Shown here in pieces: positions 17,972-25,547 of a DNA stretch of 50,010 nucleotides. The stretch is taken from positions 1 to 50,010 of the forward strand of contig WQYP01000011.1 in NCBI GenBank assembly GCA_009781185.1. The letters run 5' to 3'. Made by a program: the position numbers and the translations under genes. How positions within the stretch are numbered: position 1 is the first letter of the stretch; the number at the start of each line of letters is the position of its first letter. Below the pieces are notes generated by a model. The model made no database searches. It had not been told where the DNA came from and was given only the letters and a program-made list of their open reading frames with translations. This DNA comes from Phycisphaerales bacterium. Lineage in GTDB: Bacteria; Planctomycetota; Phycisphaerae; WQYP01.

Positions 17972-19091
17972 ATTTGCATTTCTTACCGCATTTTTTGGAG
18001 AACCCTACTTTTAACGACGTGGTAACTTGAAGCGGATAGCTGAATATTTCCACCATCTCGCCGCCTATTTGCGGATCGCTGGTGTTGCAAGCGAGGGTAT
18101 ATTGCGTGAGACGCCCCAGCAGGCGAGGAATATAACCTTCGTGGCCGGCATTCAAAATGTCGAGAATCAGCTTGATTCCGATGGTGGTGACGAAGTTGAT
18201 ATCCACCGATATCCCAGGCTCAAACTTCGTTGTTTCGGTGATTTCCTGATTGGAGTACACATGGTGGTTGGCTTCCGCACGGGCGGAAATTGTGCCTCCG
18301 TCACCCAAAGCGCATTCGTAGCAGGGCATGCCTTTCCCCGGCATGTGATAAAATATTTCACCGGCGAACGCTCGCTCCCAAAATCCTATGGAAATGAAGG
18401 ATGCCTGGTAGTAAATGCTGATCCTGTTCGTGTAGATATCGGCGATACGATTGTCCGCACAACCGACGAAAATAGTGTCACCTGCCTGACAGAATGAATC
18501 CAATGTGTTTTTGGGAAGGTTCTGGATGATCCCCTCAAAGGACGTCACCGATGCTCGCGGATTGATGTTCAGTATCTTTCGCCTCAACGAGTGGACCTTC
18601 AGGTTGCCTACGTCCTCGATCCCGCACTGATGGCGGCAGACATTGTGATATTCCAGAATGTCCGCGTCAGCCAGGACAAAGTGCCCCACGCCCGCCCGCG
18701 CCAATTCAAGAGCAACCAGGCTGCCAACGGACCCGCATCCACAAATAACCGCCCGCTTGTTTTTCATCACATCGGATTCAAGGATGCCGCTGTTGCGGGA
18801 GAATATCTTTTGATACAGGCTATACGCCTCGCAACTTATCTTTTTCCCATAGCTATAAAATTCAATGCCCGTGTCGGTGATTACGCCGCACAGTTGGCTC
18901 TTGTTGGGAGCACTGCCTTTGGCCAGAATCTTCCCGAGTGGATCGCCATCACGCCGCATCTCGGCGGGAAATACATTGAAGATGCCCGATCCTTTGTAGT
19001 AACGGCCATAAAGCATCCCTTCCTCCGACATTTTCAACTGCTCATCGGAAATGAAAACTGTTTTTTGGGGCGAAGTAATATCCATCATCAA
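17961..19091 (-). CDS. ThiF/E1-like adenylyltransferase
   Basis: A 376-residue protein with an N-terminal extension of about 100 residues and a ThiF/E1 core. The nucleotide motif GCGSVG is at 118-123, acidic residues D142 and D144 follow, then the conserved Arg-containing VCRHQCG (R153, Q155) and K165. A CxxC pair (MPCYEC, C257 and C260) sits where many ThiF proteins hold a zinc or reactive cysteine. Such enzymes adenylate the C-terminus of ubiquitin-like proteins. The gene overlaps the JAB gene by 4 bases and follows an E2-like gene, the classic order of bacterial ubiquitin-like conjugation systems. The catalytic cysteine cannot be assigned with certainty. Confidence 0.88.
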   Translation of the reverse strand: MMMDITSPQKTVFISDEQLKMSEEGMLYGRYYKGSGIFNVFPAEMRRDGDPLGKILAKGSAPNKSQLCGVITDTGIEFYSYGKKISCEAYSLYQKIFSRNSGILESDVMKNKRAVICGCGSVGSLVALELARAGVGHFVLADADILEYHNVCRHQCGIEDVGNLKVHSLRRKILNINPRASVTSFEGIIQNLPKNTLDSFCQAGDTIFVGCADNRIADIYTNRISIYYQASFISIGFWERAFAGEIFYHMPGKGMPCYECALGDGGTISARAEANHHVYSNQEITETTKFEPGISVDINFVTTIGIKLILDILNAGHEGYIPRLLGRLTQYTLACNTSDPQIGGEMVEIFSYPLQVTTSLKVGFSKKCGKKCKYEK

Positions 19092-20059
19092 CCTTCCTGT
19101 CGCTTATTACCCAATCCCAAGGCCCGCATTAACTCGGTCTTAAACGCGGTATCCGGAGGTTGGTAATCGGCCAGTAATTCAGCAAAAAAACCTGGCGCAT
19201 ACTGGTATAAATTGTCACCATATGAAAATACGACCTGTTTTTTGTGGGGAAGATAAATGAAGTGAACTTTGGTGACGACGTTATTCCCTCCCCGATGTGA
19301 CAGGCACAACGTGCCTCCACCCTGCTCCACGTTCAGAGCGAGACCACGCTTCTCAGAAAAATAGGAAATGTCGTCCAGTAGAGAATCTATAAGGATATCG
19401 CGGTGTTTGTCAGCTTCATTCAACTTCATATCTGCAGCGGTTATGACGTATGGAAGTGCTTTGAATTTCGACTTAACGCCCTCAAGCAAACGCTGGAAAT
19501 CCGCTTTGGGCCTCGCGGCCTGACTATTGGTAGAATGAGGTCGCTCCATGTAGCCGTTGATATATGCTAGCAATTGCTCCTCTTTTTTCATCTGAAGCAG
19601 ATGGCCGGGGATATGATCGTCGCCAACTTGATACGTTATTTTCGCGTACCGCAGCGGCCACGCCACATGATACGGTGTCACGCGAAAATGAGGATCAAGA
19701 TTTACCAGAACAGAGACTGCGCCGTTGGGAGATAATTTCGCGTAATCGGAGTTGGTTCCGTCATCCGTGGACGAAAATTCGTCAAAAGAACCCGGATGGC
19801 GATGCCAAAGTCCTATCAGCCCCAATTTAGCCTGATACAATTGGGCAATCTTGTTTATCAGGTGCTGCGTGTATTTTTGGTCGTACTCGAAATAGGCCGC
19901 TTGAAAAATAGACTGTGGGCCGGGGTCTATCGACTCGACCACATACCAATTCCCTTTTTCATAACATCCCAGGAATACGCCGCCCGTCTCGGTTTTGATC
20001 TTCTCGGATGTTTCCGCCAGGATCGACAAATACGCGCGGTTGGAAAATATAACTTGCAT
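19088..20059 (-). CDS. JAB/JAMM-domain metallo-isopeptidase
   Basis: A 323-residue protein whose first 160 residues are a complete JAMM domain. Glu24 lies in KTETGGVFLG; His86 and His88 lie in LWHRHPGSF; seven residues later come Ser96 and Asp99 (SSTD). This is the exact H-x-H-x7-S-x-x-D zinc site. JAMM enzymes cleave isopeptide or C-terminal peptide bonds of ubiquitin-like modifiers. The C-terminal 160 residues are a separate alpha/beta region (helix around RLLEGVKSKFKALPYV, then beta strands) not recognised. It overlaps the E1-like gene by 4 bases, so the two should be made together. Confidence 0.9.
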   Translation of the reverse strand: MQVIFSNRAYLSILAETSEKIKTETGGVFLGCYEKGNWYVVESIDPGPQSIFQAAYFEYDQKYTQHLINKIAQLYQAKLGLIGLWHRHPGSFDEFSSTDDGTNSDYAKLSPNGAVSVLVNLDPHFRVTPYHVAWPLRYAKITYQVGDDHIPGHLLQMKKEEQLLAYINGYMERPHSTNSQAARPKADFQRLLEGVKSKFKALPYVITAADMKLNEADKHRDILIDSLLDDISYFSEKRGLALNVEQGGGTLCLSHRGGNNVVTKVHFIYLPHKKQVVFSYGDNLYQYAPGFFAELLADYQPPDTAFKTELMRALGLGNKRQEG

Positions 20060-20116
20060 GTCAAGCCTCCGTCGATATCTGCCGTGATCTGGCTATGACT
20101 CCAATGCGTCGACCAA

Positions 20117-20626
20117 TCAATACACACCTTCCCTGGCCACATCATCGCTGATCTCGCCATTCAACCACATCTCGCACAGAAGTATCCATTTGCATGCCCA
20201 GCTAAGTGAGGAGGCGGCGGACGTGGACCGAGTTTGGGAAGCCTTGAAATATTTCGGATCAGCCGTGCAGATGAAGTATTCCTCATTGCGGCCAAAATTG
20301 TCGCGATAAATGTGCGGCAACCCTAACCCCAAACCCTTGTCGTTGTCGATCGGCAACTGCTTGGCTATATCTTTCAGGCGTGGTTTCACCGGAAGAATCT
20401 GGATAGAGCCGCCGAATCCTTCACTCTGCGGATGGTCATTCTTGTAGATCAGCATCAAGTCCCAGACCATCCCGCCCTTGCCGGTCGGCTGCACCTTGCC
20501 ACGCCAGTATATCCGGCCCGATCCGTCCTCCAGCTTGTACAACTTGAATGCCGGGAAGAACTTCGCCATCGCCATTTTTTCGCCATCCAGCAGACCATGA
20601 TCGTTTTCATACCAGTAAAAAGACAT
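20117..20626 (-). CDS. E2-like (UBC fold) conjugating protein candidate
   Basis: A 169-residue protein. The order of features fits a prokaryotic E2-like fold: beta meander (KLYKLEDGSGRIYWRGKVQP), ILPVKPRLKD (the P-x-x-P region), LPHIYRDN with His105 (aligned by pattern with the HPN area of E2s), then FICTADP with Cys120 as possible catalytic cysteine. The C-terminal helix SWACKWILLCEMWLNGEI has the W-x-x-x-W-x-x-x-x-E-x-W pattern seen in bacterial E2-like families. The E1-like and JAB genes directly downstream support this. It starts 2 bases after the stop of the small upstream gene, with a G-rich ribosome site. The assignment rests on motif order and context. Confidence 0.65.
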   Translation of the reverse strand: MSFYWYENDHGLLDGEKMAMAKFFPAFKLYKLEDGSGRIYWRGKVQPTGKGGMVWDLMLIYKNDHPQSEGFGGSIQILPVKPRLKDIAKQLPIDNDKGLGLGLPHIYRDNFGRNEEYFICTADPKYFKASQTRSTSAASSLSWACKWILLCEMWLNGEISDDVAREGVY

Positions 20627-20628
20627 CG

Positions 20629-20817
20629 TTATTCCCCCCTCGCCAGTTTTCCATTGGGCACCTGAATGGCGGTGTGCCCCTGTTCCGCCGCCTCATCCTT
20701 GTACTCAACCTCGCCGGAAGGTGTGACCACGACGTCTTCTCCCGACCTTAATGCCTCCGCCAAAGCGCGGCGTCTGGCCGCTACAGCATCAGCGTCACCC
20801 GAAGGATTGTTACTCAT
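20629..20817 (-). CDS. Small acidic protein, candidate substrate or modifier (paralogue 1)
   Basis: A 62-residue protein beginning MSNNPSGDADAVAARRRALA and ending NGKLARGE. AAGGAG lies 8-9 bases before the ATG. It shares the element D-A-x-A-x-A-A-R-R-R-x-L, followed by a short valine-rich strand, with the next small gene upstream. It has no diglycine tail and no recognised family. Lying next to the E2-like gene, it could be a substrate, adaptor or unusual modifier of the conjugation system; this is inference from position. Confidence 0.6.
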   Translation of the reverse strand: MSNNPSGDADAVAARRRALAEALRSGEDVVVTPSGEVEYKDEAAEQGHTAIQVPNGKLARGE

Positions 20818-20834
20818 TTTCAAGTCTCCTTAAA

Positions 20835-21074
20835 TTAGGTGTTTTTGTTCTTGCCCGTAAAATGAACCACTGCGTCAGTATTTCCGTGCTTCACCGTTTT
20901 CAACTCACGTCGTCTCGCCGCAATAGCCGCCGCATCCTCCGTATCGGTGCGAACCTCATCCGAAGGGATGCGGCAGCCTACACTTTCCTCTTCGCGCGGC
21001 GACGATCCGCCGCCCAATTTCTTGAAGATTCGTGCAAACAGCGACTGACGTTTTTTCTTGATAACAGAACTCAT
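20835..21074 (-). CDS. Small basic protein (paralogue 2)
   Basis: A 79-residue protein with a basic, possibly amphipathic start (SSVIKKKRQSLFARIFKKLG), an acidic stretch, and then the shared element (EDAAAIAARRRELK) and a short strand (TDAVVHFTG) as in the neighbouring small gene. GAGGT lies just before the ATG. The basic helix could touch membranes or nucleic acid. The family is unknown. Confidence 0.6.
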   Translation of the reverse strand: MSSVIKKKRQSLFARIFKKLGGGSSPREEESVGCRIPSDEVRTDTEDAAAIAARRRELKTVKHGNTDAVVHFTGKNKNT

Positions 21075-21110
21075 GTTACCTCAAAAAAAAGCATGGCTAT
21101 TTTCTAAACA

Positions 21111-21281
21111 TCAGTTTTCCTGTACTATGTCGTCGATGTAATCGAGTGGCCCTACTTGTACCAGCTCTCTCTGGCATTTTGGGCAACGCTTTAAACCCTT
21201 GCGATATCTTTCCTGACAATACGAACATCGCATGCAGCATTCACTTTTCATGCTATCACTTAATTCACTAACTCTAGCCAT
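21111..21281 (-). CDS. Small zinc-ribbon protein (56 aa)
   Basis: A 56-residue protein, MARVSELSDSMKSECC at its start, with two CxxC knuckles (CSYC and CPKC, residues 19-22 and 33-36) that form a zinc ribbon, and an acidic tail (LDYIDDIVQEN). AGGAG is 6 bases before the ATG. It fills the gap between the B-box membrane protein and the small paralogues, in the same direction. The role is unknown; tiny zinc ribbons often bind partner proteins. Confidence 0.72.
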   Translation of the reverse strand: MARVSELSDSMKSECCMRCSYCQERYRKGLKRCPKCQRELVQVGPLDYIDDIVQEN

Positions 21282-21344
21282 AAATTTCTCCTAAAAATAG
21301 AAACTATAAAATTCCGTTTCGACACAGTGTCGAAAATCGGTCTT

Positions 21345-22109
21345 TTACGCGGCCTTGTTTCTCGGATTCTTCACGGGATCGAAACTTCTAACGATTTCGC
21401 CATTGGCGGCGATCTGCACAACACCCTTGCGAAGTTCAGCCTGAGCCGCCTTCTCGCCTTTCTTCAAAACGGATTGAGCATAGCTGTTGTCAAACAACGC
21501 GCTGCCCTGCGAAGCCAACGTCGTCAGATCAACGCCCTTGTTGTTTTCCATCGTTTGCGTATAGGCAAAATAATCTCGCATTTCGCGAAGCACACGAGAA
21601 TCATTTTCGATAATTCTATTAGCTTGGCTTATTTGACCCATTCGCTTTAAGAACCGGAACAAAGTGATAAGTGGAGAAAACAGGAGCGTAATGAACGCCC
21701 CAATCCAGTTCATTTCCCCGTCTTTCTGATAGTCCTGGTATATTGACTTAATAATTGTTCCTAAAGAACCTCCAATTGCAGCACCGAACAAAATGCCTAG
21801 CAATACGCCCCCTGCTCCGCCATCTTTAGAATTAGCAGCTCCGATCATCAAGCCAAAAAAGCCAAAAATGACCATCCCAACAATCATCCAGGTCCGTTCA
21901 CCTCGCACACGTTTCCTGAACGATCCGATCTCGGCCACATTCATCGCCACCAACTGCGTGGTGCAGTCATAGCACAACGCCTGACCGGCATACTCGCCGC
22001 TGGAAACGCCGTAAAGATCAAAACAATTCCCGCAAATACCTTTCCCACATTTGTTGCATTGCGCCACCGCATCCTGCGACTTGTGGTGATAACACGACAT
22101 CGTTGCCAT
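21345..22109 (-). CDS. B-box-type zinc finger membrane protein
   Basis: A 254-residue protein. The N-terminus is a B-box-like zinc finger: CYHHKSQDAVAQCNKCGKGI, CGNCFDLYG and LCYDC. Two membrane segments follow (WMIVGMVIFGFFGLMIGAA and a Gly-rich GGVLLGILFGAAIGGSLG, about residues 72-115), plus a probable third (NWIGAFITLLFSPLITLF). The C-terminal 100 residues are soluble and helical. AAGGAAA precedes the ATG. It is the clearest membrane anchor in this part of the operon and could tether the anchorless FtsK-like ATPase. Confidence 0.8.
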   Translation of the reverse strand: MATMSCYHHKSQDAVAQCNKCGKGICGNCFDLYGVSSGEYAGQALCYDCTTQLVAMNVAEIGSFRKRVRGERTWMIVGMVIFGFFGLMIGAANSKDGGAGGVLLGILFGAAIGGSLGTIIKSIYQDYQKDGEMNWIGAFITLLFSPLITLFRFLKRMGQISQANRIIENDSRVLREMRDYFAYTQTMENNKGVDLTTLASQGSALFDNSYAQSVLKKGEKAAQAELRKGVVQIAANGEIVRSFDPVKNPRNKAA

Positions 22110-22176
22110 TTTGAATTTCCTTTTTGAAATTTATAAAACTGAACTTGTCGGCATAAGGACCGTTCCCTATGTCGCC

Positions 22177-23046
22177 TTAACGCAAATAATTCACCACCTT
22201 GTCCAAAACGGGCTTCCACATCTCACGGAACCAACTATATTTCCCGAAGAAACGGACCATCATCGGGCTTATCGCATAATATGTTCGAATAAAAATCCTT
22301 CCGAACAACGACCGGTACAGCACGTCATCACGGAATCGTCGAAGCACCAACACCTCAGTGCTGTCGTAAGAACCATAGACACAGGTTGCGATGTAGCATC
22401 CGCCGCTTTTTGCTGGGGGGGATTGCGGCAGCCCCATTTCCTCCAACATTTCCTTGGCTCGCTCATCTCCCAACTTGGCCGCTTCGCGTACCAGAGCGAT
22501 TCCCTTCGCCTCGTTTGCACTGACTCCCATGCCTTGAATATAAAAAGCGCCCAATCGCGCCTTCGCATTTGCATGGCCTTCGTTAGCGGCCTGTTTCAGC
22601 CAGTAGACCGCTTGTTCAAAATCCGGATTCGTTCCCTGCCCAATGATGTAGCAAACCGCCACACTGTGCTTGGCTTCGGTGAGGCCGTTCTCCGCCGCCT
22701 TCTTGTGCCAGTAAAATTGCTTGTCGTAATTAATGGGAGTTCCCGTGCCGTTCTGATAGCAAACCGCCAGGTTGAACTGCGCGGATGCAAGCCCTTGTTT
22801 TGCGGCTTTTTCTTCCCAAAGGAAAGCCTCCTCATTCTCATCGTATGCCCTTAAACCACTCGCCAGTTGGCTCTGCGCCTCCGCATGGCCCAGTTCCGCC
22901 GCCTTTTTGATCCAGTGCATCACCACTTTGATGTCTTCATCAAAATTATCCCTGGTTTTCGCCAGTTCAGAATACGCTTGGGCATACTGATACATGGCTT
23001 CAACATCGCCGGATTCAGCTTTTTTCAATAGTTCGCGCGAGGGCAT
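22177..23046 (-). CDS. Sel1-repeat protein with CFI-box C-terminal domain
   Basis: A 289-residue protein with about five Sel1-like repeats (A-x-x-L-G-x-x-Y-x-x-G-x-G pattern, such as ASAQFNLAVCYQNGTGTPIN and ANAKARLGAFYIQGMGVSAN). It ends in a CFI-box domain: CYIATCVYGSYDSTEVLVLR, RFRDDVLYRSLFGR and IRTYYAISPMMVRF. That C-terminal domain is found at the ends of otherwise unrelated bacterial proteins and has no settled function. There is no signal peptide. The repeats should bind partner proteins in the complex. Confidence 0.85.
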   Translation of the reverse strand: MPSRELLKKAESGDVEAMYQYAQAYSELAKTRDNFDEDIKVVMHWIKKAAELGHAEAQSQLASGLRAYDENEEAFLWEEKAAKQGLASAQFNLAVCYQNGTGTPINYDKQFYWHKKAAENGLTEAKHSVAVCYIIGQGTNPDFEQAVYWLKQAANEGHANAKARLGAFYIQGMGVSANEAKGIALVREAAKLGDERAKEMLEEMGLPQSPPAKSGGCYIATCVYGSYDSTEVLVLRRFRDDVLYRSLFGRIFIRTYYAISPMMVRFFGKYSWFREMWKPVLDKVVNYLR

Positions 23047-23065
23047 ATTTTCATCCTTATCACAA

Positions 23066-23332
23066 TCAAAATTTAATACGACTGTAGTAATCTATAGCGG
23101 AGGCCAGTTTTTCTAGTTTCGGCTGCGCTGTCCGCAATGGCTCGACGGGCCGCTTGATCTGTTGGGCGATCTTCTGCACCAGCGAGCGGAACTGCTCGCC
23201 TTGCGCATCATCCCACGCCATTGCAGCCACCGTGTTAAGCCTGCCAGCGGCATCATCGAGGGTGTTGGCCGTTTGGTTTAACTCGGACATTATCTGCCTT
23301 ATTCCTTGCGAATTTGCATGAATTGAGGACAT
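23066..23332 (-). CDS. WXG100-like small helical protein 1
   Basis: An 88-residue, all-helical protein. Two helices flank a central turn MAWDDAQGEQF (Trp near residue 40), which takes the place of the WXG motif; the second helix is SLVQKIAQQIKRPVEPLRTA. Length and layout fit ESX/type VII substrates or chaperones. It is followed 31 bases away by a similar gene in the same direction. The presence of an FtsK/EssC-like ATPase in the operon supports the call. Confidence 0.72.
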   Translation of the reverse strand: MSSIHANSQGIRQIMSELNQTANTLDDAAGRLNTVAAMAWDDAQGEQFRSLVQKIAQQIKRPVEPLRTAQPKLEKLASAIDYYSRIKF

Positions 23333-23363
23333 GACTTATCTCCTAATCTAAATAATAAAATGT

Positions 23364-23627
23364 TTACGCTTCATCGTACTCACGGATCGCTTTTTCGATA
23401 TCGAGCAGTTTCCCATAGCAAATCTGCAATTCCTGAACGGGTGAACGCAATGCCCCAGTGCATTCGTTCACAATATCGCCGAGTTGCCTGTACTTGTCGT
23501 CTTTCCAGTCACTTCCTGCAGCCTGGTAGCGAGCCCCCAACTTGTGCTCCGCACTACTCAGAATATCTATGGCGTTCAGACAGAAGGTCTGTGCCTTTTT
23601 GACGGTTTCCAACGATACTTTAGCCAT
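23364..23627 (-). CDS. WXG100-like small helical protein 2
   Basis: An 87-residue helical protein with SDWKDDKYRQL at the central turn (Trp near 42), related to the motif in the 24345-24911 gene (IWKDSKYGSL). Helices before and after are about 35 residues long, as in WXG100 proteins. It is probably exported by, or a partner of, the FtsK-like motor; that role is inferred. Confidence 0.72.
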   Translation of the reverse strand: MAKVSLETVKKAQTFCLNAIDILSSAEHKLGARYQAAGSDWKDDKYRQLGDIVNECTGALRSPVQELQICYGKLLDIEKAIREYDEA

Positions 23628-23643
23628 ATAAATTGCTCCTGTT

Positions 23644-24387
23644 CTATCCGCCTAAATACGCTTCAACGGTCGTAATACATTTATTCACATTGCCTGCGTG
23701 CCCGGACATCTCTGATGCCGTCCGCATCTCAAACGATCCTGCGGCTGAAAGCAGCACGTCCATGTTCGCGTTCATCTTCACCAGGGCTACCCTCATCCGC
23801 TCCTGCTTGTCCTGCAACCTATTCAAAAGCACTTCGACCTCGCAAAGATCGCGCTCTTTCCTCGCCTTCTTCGTTTTGACTTCCTCGGTCTCTCGCTGCA
23901 GCCGCAAGATACGCCCTGTCAACACGGGTATCTGGTCCTGTAAGTGAACTATTTTCGACTTGACCTCGGACAACTGCCCCTGCAACTTGCGAATCTGTCT
24001 CAGAATCCCTTCTTTCACTTCACCTTCCGCCCGTGCAGCTGACTCCTCCAGACTCGCTATCCACTCTGCCAACGAATCAGCTTGCTTCTGCTCTTGCTCC
24101 AATTGACCTTGCACTATCTCCAGTTTCTGCTCCGTTAACCTTTTCTCGTCGATCTTCCGGTTGATCGTTTCCGTCAAACTTTGAATTTCTCCTTTCAACG
24201 TCTTGATCTGAGACACCACGCCATCTATCTGGTCACCGATTCTTCGCATCTCGATGTCAGCGGATTGTGAAACGTCGGCCACATGCTGCCTCATCCTGCC
24301 AGATAAGCCGGAAATATCCGTCTGGTAGTCCTGCAACGCAGTCTTTACTTGCACGAGAGCGTCCATCGATACGCTGGCTTCAGACAT
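23644..24387 (-). CDS. Long coiled-coil protein
   Basis: A 247-residue protein, nearly all heptad-repeat helix (EIQSLTETINRKIDEKRLTE and on), with no signal peptide, ending KCITTVEAYLGG. It lies between WXG100-like genes and overlaps the upstream one by 43 bases. The N-terminal 60 residues could form a WXG-like hairpin, although no Trp motif is seen. A structural or secreted filament role is possible. Confidence 0.7.
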   Translation of the reverse strand: MSEASVSMDALVQVKTALQDYQTDISGLSGRMRQHVADVSQSADIEMRRIGDQIDGVVSQIKTLKGEIQSLTETINRKIDEKRLTEQKLEIVQGQLEQEQKQADSLAEWIASLEESAARAEGEVKEGILRQIRKLQGQLSEVKSKIVHLQDQIPVLTGRILRLQRETEEVKTKKARKERDLCEVEVLLNRLQDKQERMRVALVKMNANMDVLLSAAGSFEMRTASEMSGHAGNVNKCITTVEAYLGG

Positions 24388-24911
24388 TTTCTGTTCACCT
24401 CGCTATATCTTTTCCGCAGCAATTGAAAAAAACTACCTATACCGAAGCAGGCATCCTCTCCTCTTTCGATAACCACTCTCGCCGATTTAGCCAGTTCGCC
24501 AATTCGCGTCTTCAGTGAGCCGTATTTCGAGTCTTTCCAGATACTTCCGGCCCCATTGACTTTCTGCCCTAAAACTGCCGTGGAACGATTGAATTCTTCA
24601 AGTTGTCTTTTGAGGGCAGATCGGTGATCAGGCAGGTAATGAGCGGTATGGTCAGGAGTGGGTTTCATGGCTTCGCGGGTCAAATCCCTACCGTTCTGAC
24701 GCACTTCGCGCCGGTGTTCCGCGAATTGCCCTACTCCATCTATGACATTCTGATAGCGTTGTGCATTTTCCTCTAATGTCGCCGGATTGTTTAACAGCGT
24801 GGTTTGAAGCATCTGCGCAGACGTCGGATCACGCCTGAAAAGTCCAGCGAGAGCGTCACCATATACTGTCACACAAGCGGCTGTCGTTGCTGTCCATCCA
24901 GGTTTACTCAT
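24345..24911 (-). CDS. WXG100-like protein with N-terminal extension
   Basis: A 188-residue protein. Residues about 95-165 hold a WXG100-like hairpin with SIWKDSKYGSLKTRIGEL at the turn, matching SDWKDDKYRQL in another gene of the operon. The first 90 residues are helical with no recognised domain. The start ATG overlaps the stop of the upstream 63-residue ORF (ATGA), and GGAGGG lies just before it. The 3' end overlaps the coiled-coil gene by 43 bases. Confidence 0.7.
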   Translation of the reverse strand: MSKPGWTATTAACVTVYGDALAGLFRRDPTSAQMLQTTLLNNPATLEENAQRYQNVIDGVGQFAEHRREVRQNGRDLTREAMKPTPDHTAHYLPDHRSALKRQLEEFNRSTAVLGQKVNGAGSIWKDSKYGSLKTRIGELAKSARVVIERGEDACFGIGSFFQLLRKRYSEVNRKCLKPAYRWTLSCK

Positions 24912-25099
24912 TTTCCCTCCTCACCTCTAATACCGCGTAACGTGAACTCGGAACGATGTCGACGAAGGTAGGCCGATGATGGCGTCGTCGCGACCACGGT
25001 TGAATATGCCCCAGTCGGAACAGCGATAGGTGTCTTAAAATCAGAAGCGTTGTCAACAACCATTTTACGGTCCTCCACATTAGCAGCAGTTTCAATCAA
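24908..25099 (-). CDS. Short coupled ORF between lipoprotein and WXG100-like genes
   Basis: A 63-residue frame opening at a TTG that overlaps the stop of the lipoprotein gene and closing with a TGA that overlaps the next ATG. These double overlaps are the main support. The sequence is polar with a Thr/Ala/Val middle (SDFKTPIAVPTGAYSTVVAT) and a basic end. An internal ATG (near 25063) is another possible start. No family is recognised. Confidence 0.45.
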   Translation of the reverse strand: MIETAANVEDRKMVVDNASDFKTPIAVPTGAYSTVVATTPSSAYLRRHRSEFTLRGIRGEEGK

Positions 25100-25488
25100 C
25101 TGATCTTTCTGAGTGTATCTTTGAGGGCATCCACCTGCCGCTGGAGTTCCTTTACCTGGGACTCTTTCGCGGCGAGCGACTCGTTCGATACGCTGGGGTC
25201 ATGAAGCCGCTTCACTCTATTGGAGATATTGATCGCTTCCGCCCTGTGGGAAGTGCCTTCCTCGGTTTGTGCTATCAGCCAGAGGGCTTCGCGTTTGAGT
25301 GAATCCAATTGGTTTTGCAGAGCCCTTGACCGGGCCTCTTCGGCAGCCAATCGAATTTCCACGTCGTTTAATTGTTGCTGTTGTTGATGCAGAGCCCCGT
25401 AATCAGGTCGCTTAAACACACTGTGCGTGACGCAACCTGTCGAAAAACCAAGAACACAAATCGTTGTGATGAATGCGGCAAATCTCAT
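25096..25488 (-). CDS. Coiled-coil lipoprotein
   Basis: A 130-residue lipoprotein: MRFAAFITTICVLG followed by lipobox FSTGC. After a short linker there is a Gln-rich coiled coil to the end (RALQNQLDSLKREALWLIAQ, KELQRQVDALKDTL). The start at 25488 is chosen because AAGGAG sits 6 bases upstream and the signal peptide begins there; the open frame extends 21 codons further. It should sit on the periplasmic side of a membrane and may bridge the envelope. Confidence 0.82.
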   Translation of the reverse strand: MRFAAFITTICVLGFSTGCVTHSVFKRPDYGALHQQQQQLNDVEIRLAAEEARSRALQNQLDSLKREALWLIAQTEEGTSHRAEAINISNRVKRLHDPSVSNESLAAKESQVKELQRQVDALKDTLRKIS

Positions 25489-25547
25489 TTTGACTCCTTG
25501 TTCCGTTTCTTTCGTAGCAGAAATAGTTCCGAACAATAAACGTTTGC

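Noticed and set aside
24904..25095. Second 63-residue frame overlapping the short coupled ORF
   Set aside because: It lacks the stop/start overlaps of the other frame and has a Leu/Arg-rich shadow composition.
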